NCBI GenBank assembly: GCA_028671895.1
Contig: CM053796.1
Location: forward strand, 23,806,860 to 23,870,859
Reading direction: 5' to 3'
DNA: 64,000 bases
Source: Oenanthe sinensis
Taxonomy: Eukaryota; Streptophyta; Magnoliopsida; Apiales; Apiaceae
Positions 1 through 11,830 of the stretch are shown in pieces. Both the position numbers and the translations under genes were made by a program. The notes under the pieces are model-generated. The model had not been told where the DNA came from and made no database searches. It worked only from the letters and a program-made list of their open reading frames with translations. Numbering within the stretch: the stretch's first letter is position 1; every line of letters starts with the position of its first letter.

Positions 1-2580
1 GTCTACGTTGATGATATGCTAGTCAAAAGTCTCGATAAGGCCGATCATATTGAGCACCTACGAGAGGCTTTTGAAGTGCTAAGGCACCACAATATGATGC
101 TCAACCCTGCAAAGTGCGCCTTTGGCGTGGGATCTGGAAAATTCCTAGGAATGATGGTCTCTAAAAGAGGGATTGAGGCCAATCCTGACAAAATCAAGGC
201 CATACTCGATATGGAACCTCCAAAAACAGTAAGGGACGTCCAAAAATTGACAGGAAGAGTTGCTGCCCTGGGAAGGTTTGTCTCGAAGTCTGGGGATAAA
301 TGTCTACCCTTCTTCAAGACGTTGAAAAAAGTTAAAAATTTCGTGTGGACAGAAGAAAGTCAAACGGCCTTTGAGGAATTGAAGAAATATATGGCTAAAG
401 CCCCGTTGTTGGCAAAGCCTAGCCCAGAGGACATCCTATACTTGTACTTGGCCATATCAGACAAGGCCCTGTGTGTTGTCCTTATAAAAGAAGAAGAGAA
501 AACTCAAAAGCCAGTCTATTATGTGAGCAAGGTTTTGCATGGAGCGGAACTTAACTACTCCAAAATTGAGAAGTTTGCGCTGGCCTTGATAATGGCCTCG
601 AGGAAACTACGCCCCTATTTTCAAGCTCACAAAATCGAAGTATTAACTGATCAACCCTTGAGGAATATTATACACAACCCCAAGTCAAGTGGAAGACTGA
701 TTAAGTGGGCCATTGAACTAAGAGAATTCGACATCAAGTATAAGCCTCGAACGGCCATTAAAGCCCAAGCTCTTGCTGACTTCGTGGTCGAATGTACTAT
801 TGACGACCAAGAAGTCGGGTGGCAGGACAATGAGGAAACAGAGGAAACAACACAAAAAGGAGGACAGACTCCTAAAGAATATTGGGTGCTCAATTTTGAT
901 GGGGCATCAAAAATAAAATCTAGCGGCGCAGGTTTGGTACTACAAAGTCCCGAAGGATTCATTATTGAGTATGCTATTAAGCTTGACTTCCCAACAACCA
1001 ACAATGAAGCCGAATATGAAGCCCTGATAGCGGGCCTAGGTTTGGCCAAAGCACTAAATGTCAAGTATCTCAAAGTTTGTGGAGACTCAAAGCTGGTTAT
1101 ATCCCAAGTGAATGGGGATTTTGAAGCAAGAGAAGAAATCATGATCAAATACCTCCGGTTGATCAAAGCTATAATGACGTAGTTTGAAGAATGTCAGATT
1201 GAGTATATTCCTAGTGAAGAGAATGCGAAGGCCGATGCCTTGTCAAAGTTCGCCACGTCAGAAGCAGATGAACATGTGGGGAGTGTGTACTTCCAAATCT
1301 TGAAGACCCCCAGCGTCAATGCAAAGCTGGTAGCCCCGATAAGCATGGGCAGTTGCTGGATGGACCCAATTAGAGCCCACCTTCAATCTGGATGGACTCC
1401 TAACAATCCCATGGAAGCCAGAAAACTCACCGTGAGGGCCTTAAGGTACGCTCTTATTGATGGAATTCTCTACAAGAAATCTTTTGTTATTCCATACTTG
1501 AGATGTTTGAGGCCAGATGAAGGTCATGAGGCTTTGAAAGAAGTACACGAAGGAATCTGCGGCCAACACTTGGGGGGCAGGGCTTTGGCCCATAAAATCA
1601 CCCGCCTTGGTTTTTACTAGCCTGACTTGATAAAAGATTCGAAAGAATACGTAAGAAGATGTGACAGGTGCCAAAGGCATGCACCGATTGTCAGACAACC
1701 ACCTGAGATGTTGACGTCCATCAATTCCCCTATCCCTTTTGCAATGTGGGGAATGGACATCCTTGGACCCTTTCCAATAGCTAGCGGACAGAGAAAGTTC
1801 CTGATCGTTGCGATCGATTACTTTACTAAATGGATCGAGGCTAAACCACTAACCAAGATAACCACAAGGCAAGTAGCTCAATTCTTCTAGGAAAACATCA
1901 TATGTAGGTATGGAATACCATGAATACTAGTGACGGACAATGGCACCCAATTCAACAATGAAGAATTCAAAGGATATTGCACTGATAATGACATCAATCT
2001 ACGCTTCACTTCTGTTGCACACCCCCAAGCAAATGGGCAGGCTGAGGTAGCCAATCGAATCATCCTTGATGGTCTCAAGAAAAGGATCGAGCGTTCTGCC
2101 AACACTTGGGTGGATGAGCTTTTGCCAATACTCTGGGCATACAGAACCACCCATAAAGTTACTACTGATGCAACTCCGTTCTTCCTAGCTTATGGGGCCG
2201 AGGCAGTGGTTCCAGTCGAAATATCACATGTATCCCCAAGAATCAAGGCCTTTGAACCTGAGGAAAATGAAGAAGGAATGAAACTTGCGTTAGACTTGAT
2301 AGATGAAGTCAGGGACAAAGCTCATGCAAAAATTGTAGAATATCAAAAGAAGTCATCTTTCTACTACAACTTAAGAGTTAAAGAAAGATTTTTTAGACAA
2401 GGGGAATTAGTCCTCAGGAAAGCTGAAGCTTCCGGGGTAGGCCCTAAAGGAAAATTAGCCCCCAACTGGGAAGGGTCGTACAAGATAAAACAAGTAAAAG
2501 GAGGGGGATCATACATCCTTGAAACCCTAGAAGATGTTGAGGTACCAAGGACTTGGCATGCTTCAAACCTGAAAATTTAA
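1..2580 (+). pseudogene. pol: Tat-type pol: RT end, RNase H, archaeal-type RNase H, integrase (broken)
   Basis: The reading frame is open from base 1, where the RT catalytic motif YVDD is read, to the TAA at 2578. Domain order: RT end; the element's own RNase H (about residues 140-260); a second RNase H (about 290-390, starting YWVLNFDGAS, with NNEAEYEAL and GDSKLV); an integrase zinc finger (H..H..CDRC near 1560-1670); and an integrase core with WGMDILGPF, TDNGTQF and NGQAEVANR. The C-terminus is the usual integrase tail. Four stops lie in this one frame: TAG 1180-1182, TAG 1618-1620, TAG 1888-1890 and TGA 1921-1923. No frameshift is seen, so the gene died by point mutation only. Confidence 0.9.
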
Positions 2581-3011
2581 AATCTTTGAAGAATTCAACC
2601 ATGAGTTCTTATATTTAGTAGGAACTAAGTAGAAATAAGGTTCAATGAAACCATTAGAATGTAAGAGCTTTTCGCTCCAGACAAGATTCTATTTTTGTAA
2701 GGGCTGTGCCCACTTTAGCCTCGAGGGCATTATTAATAAAATTCCCAGCTTTATGGCGTCTTCAAAAACCTGTGTGTTTAGCCTAGTTTGGCAACTTTTA
2801 TTAGTTCTTTTATGACAAAAAGAAGCCTGTTTGGCCCTTCGATTAACATTCCATTTGTTCTATGTTCGGTAAAGTATATTTTGTCAAATATATTAAGGCA
2901 CGAAAAGAAGAAGACAAACAACAAAAGGGCTTTTTATAAATAAAAAGTCTTCGGGATTACATAATTTAAAATAACAAAAGTACAAGAAATCCAGAAGGAA
3001 AATACTAGGAA
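2581..3011 (+). other. Non-coding spacer between Tat pol and the antisense gene
   Basis: About 430 bases with no credible ORF on either strand. It lies 3' of pol on the + strand and 3' of the antisense gene on the - strand, so the two genes converge here and it probably holds both transcript ends. AATAAA-like words occur (for example near 2735), but I cannot pick a functional poly(A) site. Confidence 0.6.
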
Positions 3012-4899
3012 CTACAGAAGGTCATCATCCCCATCCTCATCCGTATCCGCGTCCTTCTTCTCCTCCTCCTCCTCTGCATCTTTCTGGGCAGCCTCCTCGG
3101 CCTCGGGAGAATCAAAAATTTTCTCAAAATCATCCAGGGCCTCACCACCCGAAATATCACCAGAATTACCCTCGTGGGTGGTGGAGGTCAAAGCCAAAGG
3201 CCGTCCCATGGGAGCAGGGAAGTCGGCCGGATCAAACAAGCCTGGATGTTTAGCCAAGATGGCGTTGAGACATTTATCCCAAGTCTGGGCCCCAACAGTC
3301 TCAAAGACCAAGTCGTCATGCTTGTCTATGAAGGCATAGAACTCCTCCGACTCCATGTAGTTGCTGATCATGACCTCCCTTTTGGCCCTTAGCTCTCGCA
3401 ACTCTGCGTGAGCTGCAATCAGCTCTTGATCCTTCTCGAGCAATTTCTTCTCGAGAATAGCCACTTTCTCATCTGCCTTGGCCTTGGCCTTCCTCTGAGC
3501 TTTTTCAGAATAACGCCAGCTTTTGGCCTGATGGGCCATGGTCTGAAAGTAAGTGTTGACCTGTTAAAAAAGAAAAAAGGGGGTAAGAAGCAAAAAAAAA
3601 AAAAAAAAAAAAAGTAAGCAAAGACAGGTAAATGGGTTAGGCCTTACCATGGCTATGGCCTGGGAGCCAAGAGACTCTGCCTCCTTAATATCTGTCTTCA
3701 GAACAATTTTGGCCTTGTCTGCCGGGGGAATCGAGTTCTGAGACCAATCGACAGAATTCAAGACACTCCCCACAACGGTGTCTTGCTTCCTAATACCCCA
3801 GCTTGGCCTCCAAGCCGCCGTTGCTGGATCCTCATCCTCTTCGCGAGGCCTTTTTCCCTTGCCCTTACTCTGGGCCCCTTCACAATGTCGAAGGAAGCCG
3901 GGAACATTGGGCTCCTTTATCGGACCTTCCTGGGCTTCGCGGGCCTTGCGCATCTTATGGGTCTCTTGGTCACCCACGCCCAAATGAAAATTGATATTTT
4001 CAGCAGCTGCAAAACAAACAAGGAAATAAAAATCGGGCTCAGAAAAATGAAAAAGAAAAAACAAGTCAAGTAGAAATGGTACCCTTGTTAGAAACACGAG
4101 AAAGGCTACCGGCCTTTAAAGAAAATTCTTCAAGAAGCTTCCGATAATGGGTTTGGCCTTTGTCTTGGCCCAGATCCGCCATAATCAGTTTTTCTTCTGA
4201 GGTCAACTGGATCAGGCCTGCATTGCCATCCTTAACCTTGCAAAACGAGGTCCTGAAGAGGGTGCCCCAATCACCGCCTTCCCACTCTAAAAACAAAAAG
4301 TCCCTCCGCCAATCTGGGTTGGTATCGGGTAAAGATTTGTTGCTAAAAATTGGGCTAACTCCCTGCCTATGGTTTATATAAATCCAGCCCAATATGTTTG
4401 ATGGGCTATTTTTAAATTGAAAAATACTTCTAAAAACAGCGACAGATAGGGGGTAATTTTTCCTAAGGCAGAGAACCATAAAACAAAGAAGGGTTCGCCA
4501 GGAATTTGGGCTTAACTGACACGGGCTGACCCTGGCTTCTGCTAACAGCCTAATAATAAATTCGTGAAAGGGGAATCTAAGCCCACCTATCATGGCATCC
4601 CTAAAAATACACAACCTATTGGGCCGCCAATGGCAGGCCCGATCTCTAGGTTCAGCTAAAACAAACTTCTGGCCCGTGGGCAATTTGTACAACTTAGTAA
4701 ACCTATCACAGTGGGCTTGATTTGTAAAAATACTCTTATAATTAAAAGCATCTAGTTCGGCTAAGGTGGGAAATTCATCGCCCATAACTTCTAACAATTC
4801 GGAAATTGAAGAAAAAGAAGGATTCACGGTAACAACGTTACCTCTTTTTGCCGCCCTAGCAAGCAAACGCTGTTGTGCAGCATCCTGGGAATCCGCCAT
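3012..4899 (-). CDS. Antisense accessory gene of the Tat element, three predicted exons
   Basis: Three - strand ORFs join if two introns are removed. Exon 1 is 4899-4083, exon 2 is 4006-3648 and exon 3 is 3542-3012. Intron 1 (4082-4007) has GTACCA at the donor and TTTTGCAG at the acceptor and splits a codon in phase 1 on both sides. Intron 2 (3647-3543) has donor GTAAGG, a long T-run and acceptor TTTCAG, phase 0 on both sides. The exons total 1707 nt, 568 residues plus stop. The N-terminal part (with GGLRFPFHEF and SPNSWRTLL) resembles the Pfam family 'putative gypsy type transposon' (PF04195, from memory). The middle has a basic stretch (KGKGKRPREED). The C-terminal exon is helical and very acidic at the end. 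Function is unknown. Antisense ORFs at this place are known in Tat elements; the exon model is my inference. Confidence 0.75.
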
Positions 4900-5056
4900 T
4901 GATATTCAAGGGATGAATGCTTGAAATAACAAAGAAGATGAAGATTGATCGGAAGAATCGCCGGAAATCGCCTTTGCCAAAAAGAACTCTAGAGAGAAAT
5001 TTTTAGAGAAGTTTACTAAGAAAGTGAGAAGTGAAAGTGAAGTTCTTACTTCACTG

Positions 5057-5063
5057 ATTTATA
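5057..5063 (-). promoter_or_regulatory. Candidate TATA box of the antisense gene
   Basis: On the - strand the sequence reads GGCTATAAATCAG, about 160 bases upstream of the predicted start codon at 4899. That leaves a 5' leader of roughly 130 bases. The spacing fits a plant core promoter and would give the antisense gene its own start independent of the LTR. This is a motif match only. Confidence 0.45.
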
Positions 5064-5214
5064 GCCGAAGAAAAGGGTAAATCAACCGGTTGAACTCCCT
5101 ATAGCCGGTAACAAAGCCCATAAGCTAATTGGGCCTGGCATGCCTTTGGCCCAAAAGTCGAGGAGGACTAAAACATATAAAAAATAATGATAAAATGGGC
5201 TCAGGCCCATAAAA

Positions 5215-5700
5215 TTGCCAAAATCTTGGGGCCAATAAAGGCATGATTCGACCAGGAACCCCTGTCGACCAGGATTCCAATTAAGGCATGAAACGACCAG
5301 GAGTCTCATTCGATCAGGATACATTTTGCCACCAAAATCGACCAGGAATCTTGATCGACCAGGATTCAAATGAATCCCAGAATCGACCAGGAATTCTGAT
5401 CGACCAGGATTCAAATTAATCTAAAAACCGACTAGGATCCTGGTCGAAAATCGACCAGGAATCCTACCCGATCAGGATTCAAATGAATCCCAGAATCGAC
5501 CAGGAATTCTGATCGACCAGGATTCAAATTAATCTAAAAACCGACTAGGATCCTGGTCAAAAATCGACCAGGAATCCTACCCGATCAGGATTCAAAAGAA
5601 CCCCAGACTCGACCAGGAATCCTGATCGACCAGGATTCAGATAAGTCCTAGAATCGAGCAGGATCCTGGCCGAATTTGTCTGGGATTCCTGGTCGAAATT
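5215..5700. repeat. Tandem/inverted repeat block built on CGACCAGGATTC
   Basis: Dozens of copies of CGACCAGGAATC / CGACCAGGATTC variants lie head to tail and head to head. A 113-bp unit is duplicated (compare 5371 onward with 5484 onward). AATCCTG is repeatedly followed by CAGGATT, so single strands can fold. The block lies between the antisense-gene promoter and the 3' LTR. The short ORF that crosses it is a by-product of the repeats. Confidence 0.9.
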
Positions 5701-5748
5701 AATACCAAAAAATGACTAGAAAATCATTAAAATGATTTACAAGGCAAG

Positions 5749-5950
5749 TAAATTTGGGAAAATTCTCTAAAAATAGAGAAAAATTCCTAGAAATTAAGGA
5801 AAAATACCTGTGGGTACTAATAAATTTGGGAAAATTCTCTAAAAATAGAGAAAAATTCCTAGAAATTAAGGAAAAATACCTGTGGGTACCAATAAATTTG
5901 GGAAAATTCTCTAAAATTAGAGAAAAATCCCTAAAAATTAATGAAAAATA
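5749..5950. repeat. 72-bp tandem repeat, about 2.8 copies
   Basis: Units begin at 5749, 5821 and 5893 with TAAATTTGGGAAAATTCTCT. The first two units are nearly identical; the third is diverged and shortened. Inside each unit CTCTAAAAATAGAG forms a small inverted repeat. No coding function is likely. Confidence 0.9.
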
Positions 5951-6050
5951 GTGATGAGCATAAGGAAAGAATTGTAAAAATTCTTCATAGGAACTTGAGC
6001 AACAGGGTCATGAATCTTAACTTCTACAAAGTATTGCACACTTTACAGAA

Positions 6051-6063
6051 GTTGGGGGGCAAA
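6051..6063 (+). promoter_or_regulatory. Polypurine tract of the Tat element
   Basis: GTTGGGGGGCAAA lies directly before the LTR start TGATATGG. It would prime plus-strand DNA synthesis during reverse transcription. Confidence 0.75.
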
Positions 6064-6531
6064 TGATATGGGCTGAAAGTAAGCCCTAAAGACACAATTA
6101 ATGTGGCATTAATTGTACCTAATCTGGTCCAAAGGGGAGGCCCAATTATTAAGGCTTGAAACCCTAATTAATAAATAAATTCGTAATTAATTAATTAGCT
6201 AAGTATACAGCTAATTAATTATGTCCAACTACAAGGAAACCTATTCCTACATGGAAACTGCTTCTACAAAGGATCCAGAATCCTTCTAGGAAATACCTTA
6301 TCCATCAAGGTTCATAAACCTACTCTAATTCTTAGACTCTCTACGTCTATATAAAGGGCCTAACCCCTCATTATTAGAACTACGTTTTGGCTTGATTCTC
6401 TAAACACAACAGAGATACGTAGGCATCTTGTGAAGGCAGAACCAAGCTTCGAAACACAAGCTCAGCCATTAAAGCTCGTTAAGCTCCGACATACATCGCA
6501 TTAACTAAACCCCAGTTTTTAATCCCTAACA
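6064..6531 (+). repeat. 3' LTR of the Tat element (about 468 bp)
   Basis: It starts with TG right after the polypurine tract and ends at CCCTAACA. A TATA box (TATATAAA, 6348-6355) lies about 285 bases in. The right end is inferred from the TG..CA rule, because the partner LTR is outside the window. AT-rich, unrelated DNA follows from 6532. Confidence 0.65.
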
Positions 6532-6899
6532 ATAGGATTGAATATTAGCATATAACTTCATACGCTATATCTAATAATTGTCACTCTAACATATTACAAT
6601 TATACTCATAATAATTATTGATATACGTAAGTTCGAGAAAATAGTTGAATATAAATTCACAAGTCCTTTAAATATAGACATTTAATACTTGTGATCTTAA
6701 TTACAATCCTCGCAAATAGAATCATATTTTAGAAATATTTTATAAGTATATAAAATATTGAAAATTTTATACATATGACTTAGAAAATAGTTCGTCTTCC
6801 AATATTAGTGAGTTTTGAAAATAAACATTAATTACTTAGAACAAAAATTCTAAATATTGTCACTAATACCAAAAGTACCATAATTATTTATAACAAAAT
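6532..6899. other. AT-rich DNA with no identifiable feature
   Basis: About 370 bases of AT-rich sequence between the Tat LTR and the first recognisable copia remnant. It could be the decayed 3' end of G, remains of D or old host DNA. Nothing in it is diagnostic. Confidence 0.5.
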
Positions 6900-9640
6900 A
6901 TTGACAGCTTCTTCTCATTTCAGCAAGAAATCAACTTCTTCTATGAAATTGACAGCTTCTAGGAATTACTTTCATGTCTTTCTTACAACCTGCATCATCT
7001 ATATCTATATAGCGAATTAGGTTAAACCTATTATCTTCAGGGTACCTGATTCTAAGAATTGGTGATCCTTTAAGATATCTAACAATTCATAACTTAGCTA
7101 TAAGATAAGATTATCTAGTATCCACTTGGAAACTTGCACATACGCATATCGAGAATAAAATATATGGTTTATATGCACTTGAATAAGTAATGAGCTTGAA
7201 TAAGTAATGAGCTGATCATACCTCTATAGCTTGTCACTTCAGTTCATATACATGATTTGCCCTGATCAAGCTTAGTGGTTTGTCGGCAAAAAGTCTTGAC
7301 AGGTCTAGAATCTTCTAAATTGCGCATCTTCAAAAGATCCTTGACTTACTTTAATTTCCATCAATCTTTTGAATTAATTGTAATCCAAAAAGAATTGCAA
7401 CTCTTCCAACATGCTCATGTTTTACCTACTCTGCATTTACTTAGCAAATATCTCTTACCAAATTTTCATTAGTAGACCCACATATAATATAATCATGGTA
7501 TACTTGCATATATATTACATTATGTGTGTTTTTTATTCTAGAGAAATATATGTGTATAACGACTCTACCAAAATCATTTTCAAGTAATTACAGTTAGAGT
7601 GTCATACCGTGTCCTTGACGATTTACTTGAATCCCTACCTCCGTCATAGAGAGCTTGGGAATAGAATGATATACAAATTCCAATGATCTGCAACTTCAAA
7701 GTCCATGAGTTATTGTTCATCAACTTCAACTTCTAGCTCATAATTCAGGAGTGCACTTTTTCATATTCATTTGATAGATCTTCATGTTTGAATGTGTAGC
7801 AAGTGCTAGGAATATCCTATTATTAGGTCATCATCTTGTTAGGCCCTAAAAGGATCAAGTCTCGTCTCTGTTGCTTGCTGTTAGATCTTGAAAGTCCTGA
7901 AGATTCTGTTTCCATCATCATCGATACCTTCTACTTTATAGTAACATGTAGCAACCAATTTGGCTTTTTCCCTCATAACAATGCCAATAATTATCCAGTT
8001 TGCACAAATCCTTACTGTACCAATTTCGGATTCGTCTGGTAGTCTGGGTTCCAACTTCAATAATTTCTGCCTTCGAACTGATTGAGATCATCTTGAATTG
8101 CAATCACCCAATCTAGATCAATTAGTGCATCTTCAGTATTCTTTGAGATTCCACATGTTAGGTCCCGAAAAATATATGTTCATTTTGATTAGTACTTCTA
8201 CCCTTTACTCAATAATCCGATTTACTAAGAACTAGATTCCAGGATTGAATTTGACTTTAAACCTTTTGTCTTGGCAGATATGTTATTGATGTATTCCTTT
8301 GATCTTCATTTTATTGAGTACGACTGGTAGATCCTTCTTCTATTTGCTCCCCCTGAGTTGCTGTTAGGATGTCTTGAATATCCTTCACCTTATTAAGTGG
8401 ATTCTGTTAAAGTTCACGAGTCATGTAGATTTACTACCATTTCCACTAATAGGATCTGAATCATCATCGTTATCATTGATTCCTTTTGCAACCTTAGTTT
8501 TAATATCAGTATCTGAATTTCATTCTGACGGGATGTCAAACTTCAATGATTCAGAATAGTCTTTCATTTGAATGCTCGGGAGCTTGGTGTAGTAGGACGA
8601 AATATTCAGACTTTCAATCAGCTTCTAGTTTTACATGATTTATGCCTTGAAAGCTTTCGACTTCAATGAGTAGCCGAGGAAAATTGTTCCATGAGCCTTA
8701 ATTTCAAACTTGCCAAGATGCTCATCTAAATCTTCAATAAATATCAATTTCCTCCAAACACATGAAAGAGCTTCAATGTTTGCTTCTGGCTGGCTATTAA
8801 CTCATATGATGTCTTTTCACGATCTTTGTTGATTAAACATCATGCTGTGTTAATTGTTTCAACTTCAAAGTATCATCATAAGTGTAGACTTCATTTAGAA
8901 CTTCATTCACGAAATTCAGTTCCACTATCTGACTTCAAAGTTCTCACAGTTTACTTTGCTTCCAATTTGATCTTCCTGATGTGATCAATCACTATGTGTG
9001 ATACATTATCTATTGAATGCACGAACCTCACCAACTTGTAATTAGGGTTGTCACCAGCTACCACTAAGCATATTTCTTCCATGACATAATTTGCTTTAGT
9101 GTGATGTTTTCATTGACTTTCCTATATGACATACTTCAAAATGTCCTTCAAGATAGAATTCCATATGAAGCAGTCCTCTCACCAATTTTATCTTTATCGA
9201 AGAATCCATTATCTTGTTGACCAAGTGTGAGAGCTTCCTATGCCATAACTAACTCTTTACTGATGAAGCTTTACTGAAAAGTTCACTTCACCTTTTCATA
9301 CCGAATCCATTTCAGCTACGAACAAATTTTCTCACTCTCAATTGAGTGAGCTTCCATCTTTCTTGCTTGAAATCAAACACATTTCCTTTTCAATGCTTTT
9401 CCAGAAAACCCTTGACAAAGAATTCTCTAGTGCCCTGTAGATAGTGCTTAAGTCCTTCCACAAGAAATATGCTTCCATTGATAACAATTCCAAAAATCAT
9501 TATAGCCAAATCCCTTGTACATCCTTTGCTGTCATCTCCAAAGGTTACCATAGGGTAGACTTTCTCAACCAATTGTGATAATAGAGCTTCAATCTTGATC
9601 ATATGCCTCGAACAATAAATGTCAAGAAATCACATAACTT
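6900..9640 (-). pseudogene. pol: Degenerate copia pol (protease to RNase H) of element G
   Basis: There is no long ORF, but the nucleotide sequence follows A's pol in order. 6900-7260 matches A's RNase H (compare 44230-44580). 7470-7510 matches the region of the YVDD box (44810-44860). 8060-8150 matches the RT N-terminal segment (45340-45420). 8750-8840 matches integrase (46080-46160). 9390-9602 still encodes a stretch of the protease/pre-integrase segment, with VTFGDDSKG and VEGLKHYL. Many indels and stops show long decay or extensive rearrangement. Confidence 0.75.
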
Positions 9641-11830
9641 TTGTCTTTTGTTAAATACTCTGCAATCACAAATGATTAAGCTTCTTGGTACTCAACTTCA
9701 ATTGAGTCCAAATGGGTTAGAGATATTGCTTTAAATAGTGGTAACAACAACTTCAACCTTAACATGCACAAACTTATCTTTGACTGACCACTTATCATTT
9801 AGTGATTCCAACCTAGCTTAAGGTGGACTAGTAGACTTTACCCTATTGTGATTCTTACACATGCTTTGTCTAAGAATATGCAAGTCCTAAGATGTGCATT
9901 TTCAAATTTAAACGAATAAGCATGAAAATAAGAACACATGATAAACATTCAGCTTTAACGCATTATAAATAAGAATTATGCAATTCAGGCATGTTATGCA
10001 TATTAGAAAATTCAGTACTATCTACCTTAACCAATCTACATAAGTGTAACAAATGTAAAGCAGATTTACAAATATTCAATAATTTTCTAAAAGCACATCG
10101 ATAGAAGAATTAACAAATTAATTAGTAATTCTGTCTACTCCATTTCTGTTGTCTAACATTTTAACTATATCTAATTACCTAAGTCAGTTTTAGATTATGC
10201 CTCAAATCGACAAGTCTTACTGACTACTTAGATAATTCTACCATCTTTTAGTATTCTACTCCCTAACAAGCAATTCATGAAATGATATGACATTTAAGTG
10301 CAACTATGTGAGTGAGAGCAAATCATGTGAAAATAAGCACATAAACAATTTCAAGAATATGAAGCATATTTGAATAAGATATTATGAGCAATATCAAATT
10401 CCACATACACTTAACAAGTTATTTATCACAATAAGAATAAATACAAAATATCTGATCTATGACCTATTTGTCTATCTAGCAATTTTCAGAACATTAGCAG
10501 ATGTATTAAATTACAAAAGATTTAAATCAAGTTTCATCAAATGTTTAGGGATACACCTAACCGTCTAGAACACCCTATCTAATTCTAGATATTCATTTTA
10601 CTGCATGGAGAATCAAGTATGAAATGCACTAACAGTCCTAGCAAGCAATCTTATTCTTAGCAATCAATTAAGCATTTAATTTCTAAGATGCTAACATGAT
10701 GGCATGAATATAATACATTTCAAAACTTAATAATCATACAATTTTGAATTAGATAAACGTATACAAGTTAGAATGTGTACCTGTGAAGTGCTTAGTGATT
10801 CAGCTCCAGTGTTGGTAATTGATGCCAGTTATCCATGTGATTCATCACTGTCATTGATAGAATCAGCCTTGCATTTAATTTCACCAATAAATGATTTCCC
10901 TTGCTGCATCCTCACTAATGCCTGAGATTCCTGCTTTAACCGAACATAGTCTCTGTCATAATTTGCTTGTACAGGATTCTTCAAACTGTATAGCATGATC
11001 CATGATCTTGTCTTTCAAATATAAACCATCTCTGTCATGTAACCACCTCATGAACTAGTCTTGAAAATCTCCTTCATGGAATCTATAGGTAATGACCTTA
11101 GATTTAGAATTGGGATTCTGTTTAAATCTGATGTCACTGAACTTCCAGTTGTCTTGCAGGATTGACTTGTTGTCTAGATTTTCAAGTTATTTCAAAGTGT
11201 AGGATTCACTTATAACACCTTTACCACTACCTTGAGCTACAACATCTTCAATTCAGCTTCTTGGATCAATTTGTTTATGTTCAGAGGTTCTCAACCTTGA
11301 CTTCAATCAAATTTGGTTCATGGGTCACAAATACAGTGTATATGCTAACAACCTGCTTTACCAATTATAATCTCCTTCATAGCTTGTTCTAGTTCATAGG
11401 CCTTCAGCACATAAAGTTCTTTTACAGACAATGTGGTTATATCCTTAGATCCCTGTTGGCTGTAATCCTGTATTCCAGATGATCTACAGTGTTAACACGA
11501 ACTTTCTATAATCTCCCTGTAGAATAAACTTTAAGGTTTGTACTACGATGTCAGGTAGTCCAGTCTGTTCTCCTTCACTACTTTAACCCCAAAATTTTTC
11601 ATCCAAAAATTCAACTCAAATTAATCAAAAACTGTACCCAAATTAATTTCTTCTTTTGCAGCTTCTAAAATATTAGTGGGATCCTATGGAGTAAACCTCT
11701 GAGGAAATTAATACCACTATTTCTTCAACATGTTTCAGAATTGACTTCATAGGATAATCTTCAGTCAATTTTAGTTGTCCTCAATACCCGGAAAAAACTT
11801 CAACTACAAACTCTTTGAGCACCCTCGAAT
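9641..11830 (-). other. Unresolved AT-rich part of element G
   Basis: About 9740-9860 weakly resembles the end of A's gag region on the - strand. The rest, including a less AT-rich stretch at 10800-11830, has only short ORFs and no motif I can name. It is where gag and leader would be expected. Diverged gag, a third-ORF fragment or another old insertion are all possible. Confidence 0.4.

Larger units (their letters stand above)
1..6531 (+). mobile_element. Tat-lineage Ty3/gypsy retrotransposon, 3' half
   Basis: The left end lies outside the window. Order on the + strand: end of RT, RNase H, a second RNase H, integrase, a 3' region with an antisense gene, two tandem-repeat blocks, a polypurine tract and a 3' LTR. 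The second RNase H domain and the antisense extra gene are hallmarks of the plant Tat (Ogre/Retand/Grande-like) group. The 5' LTR, gag, protease and most of RT are not visible, so LTR age and target duplication cannot be read. Four in-frame stops in pol make this copy inactive. Confidence 0.9.

Noticed and set aside
3589..3613. A-run as a retroposed poly(A) tail
   Set aside because: It lies inside the predicted second intron of the antisense gene, where it is a T-rich tract on the - strand, with no flanking duplication or retroposed body.
5082..5414. 110-codon - strand ORF with repeated PGRSRFLVD
   Set aside because: A translation of the CGACCAGGATTC array; no independent evidence for a gene.
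5754..5951. 65-codon + strand ORF
   Set aside because: It lies wholly in the 72-bp tandem repeat, and its sequence is just the repeat read in one frame.
7275..8559. Several 60-70 codon + strand ORFs
   Set aside because: They lie antisense to the decayed pol of G and show no domain of their own.
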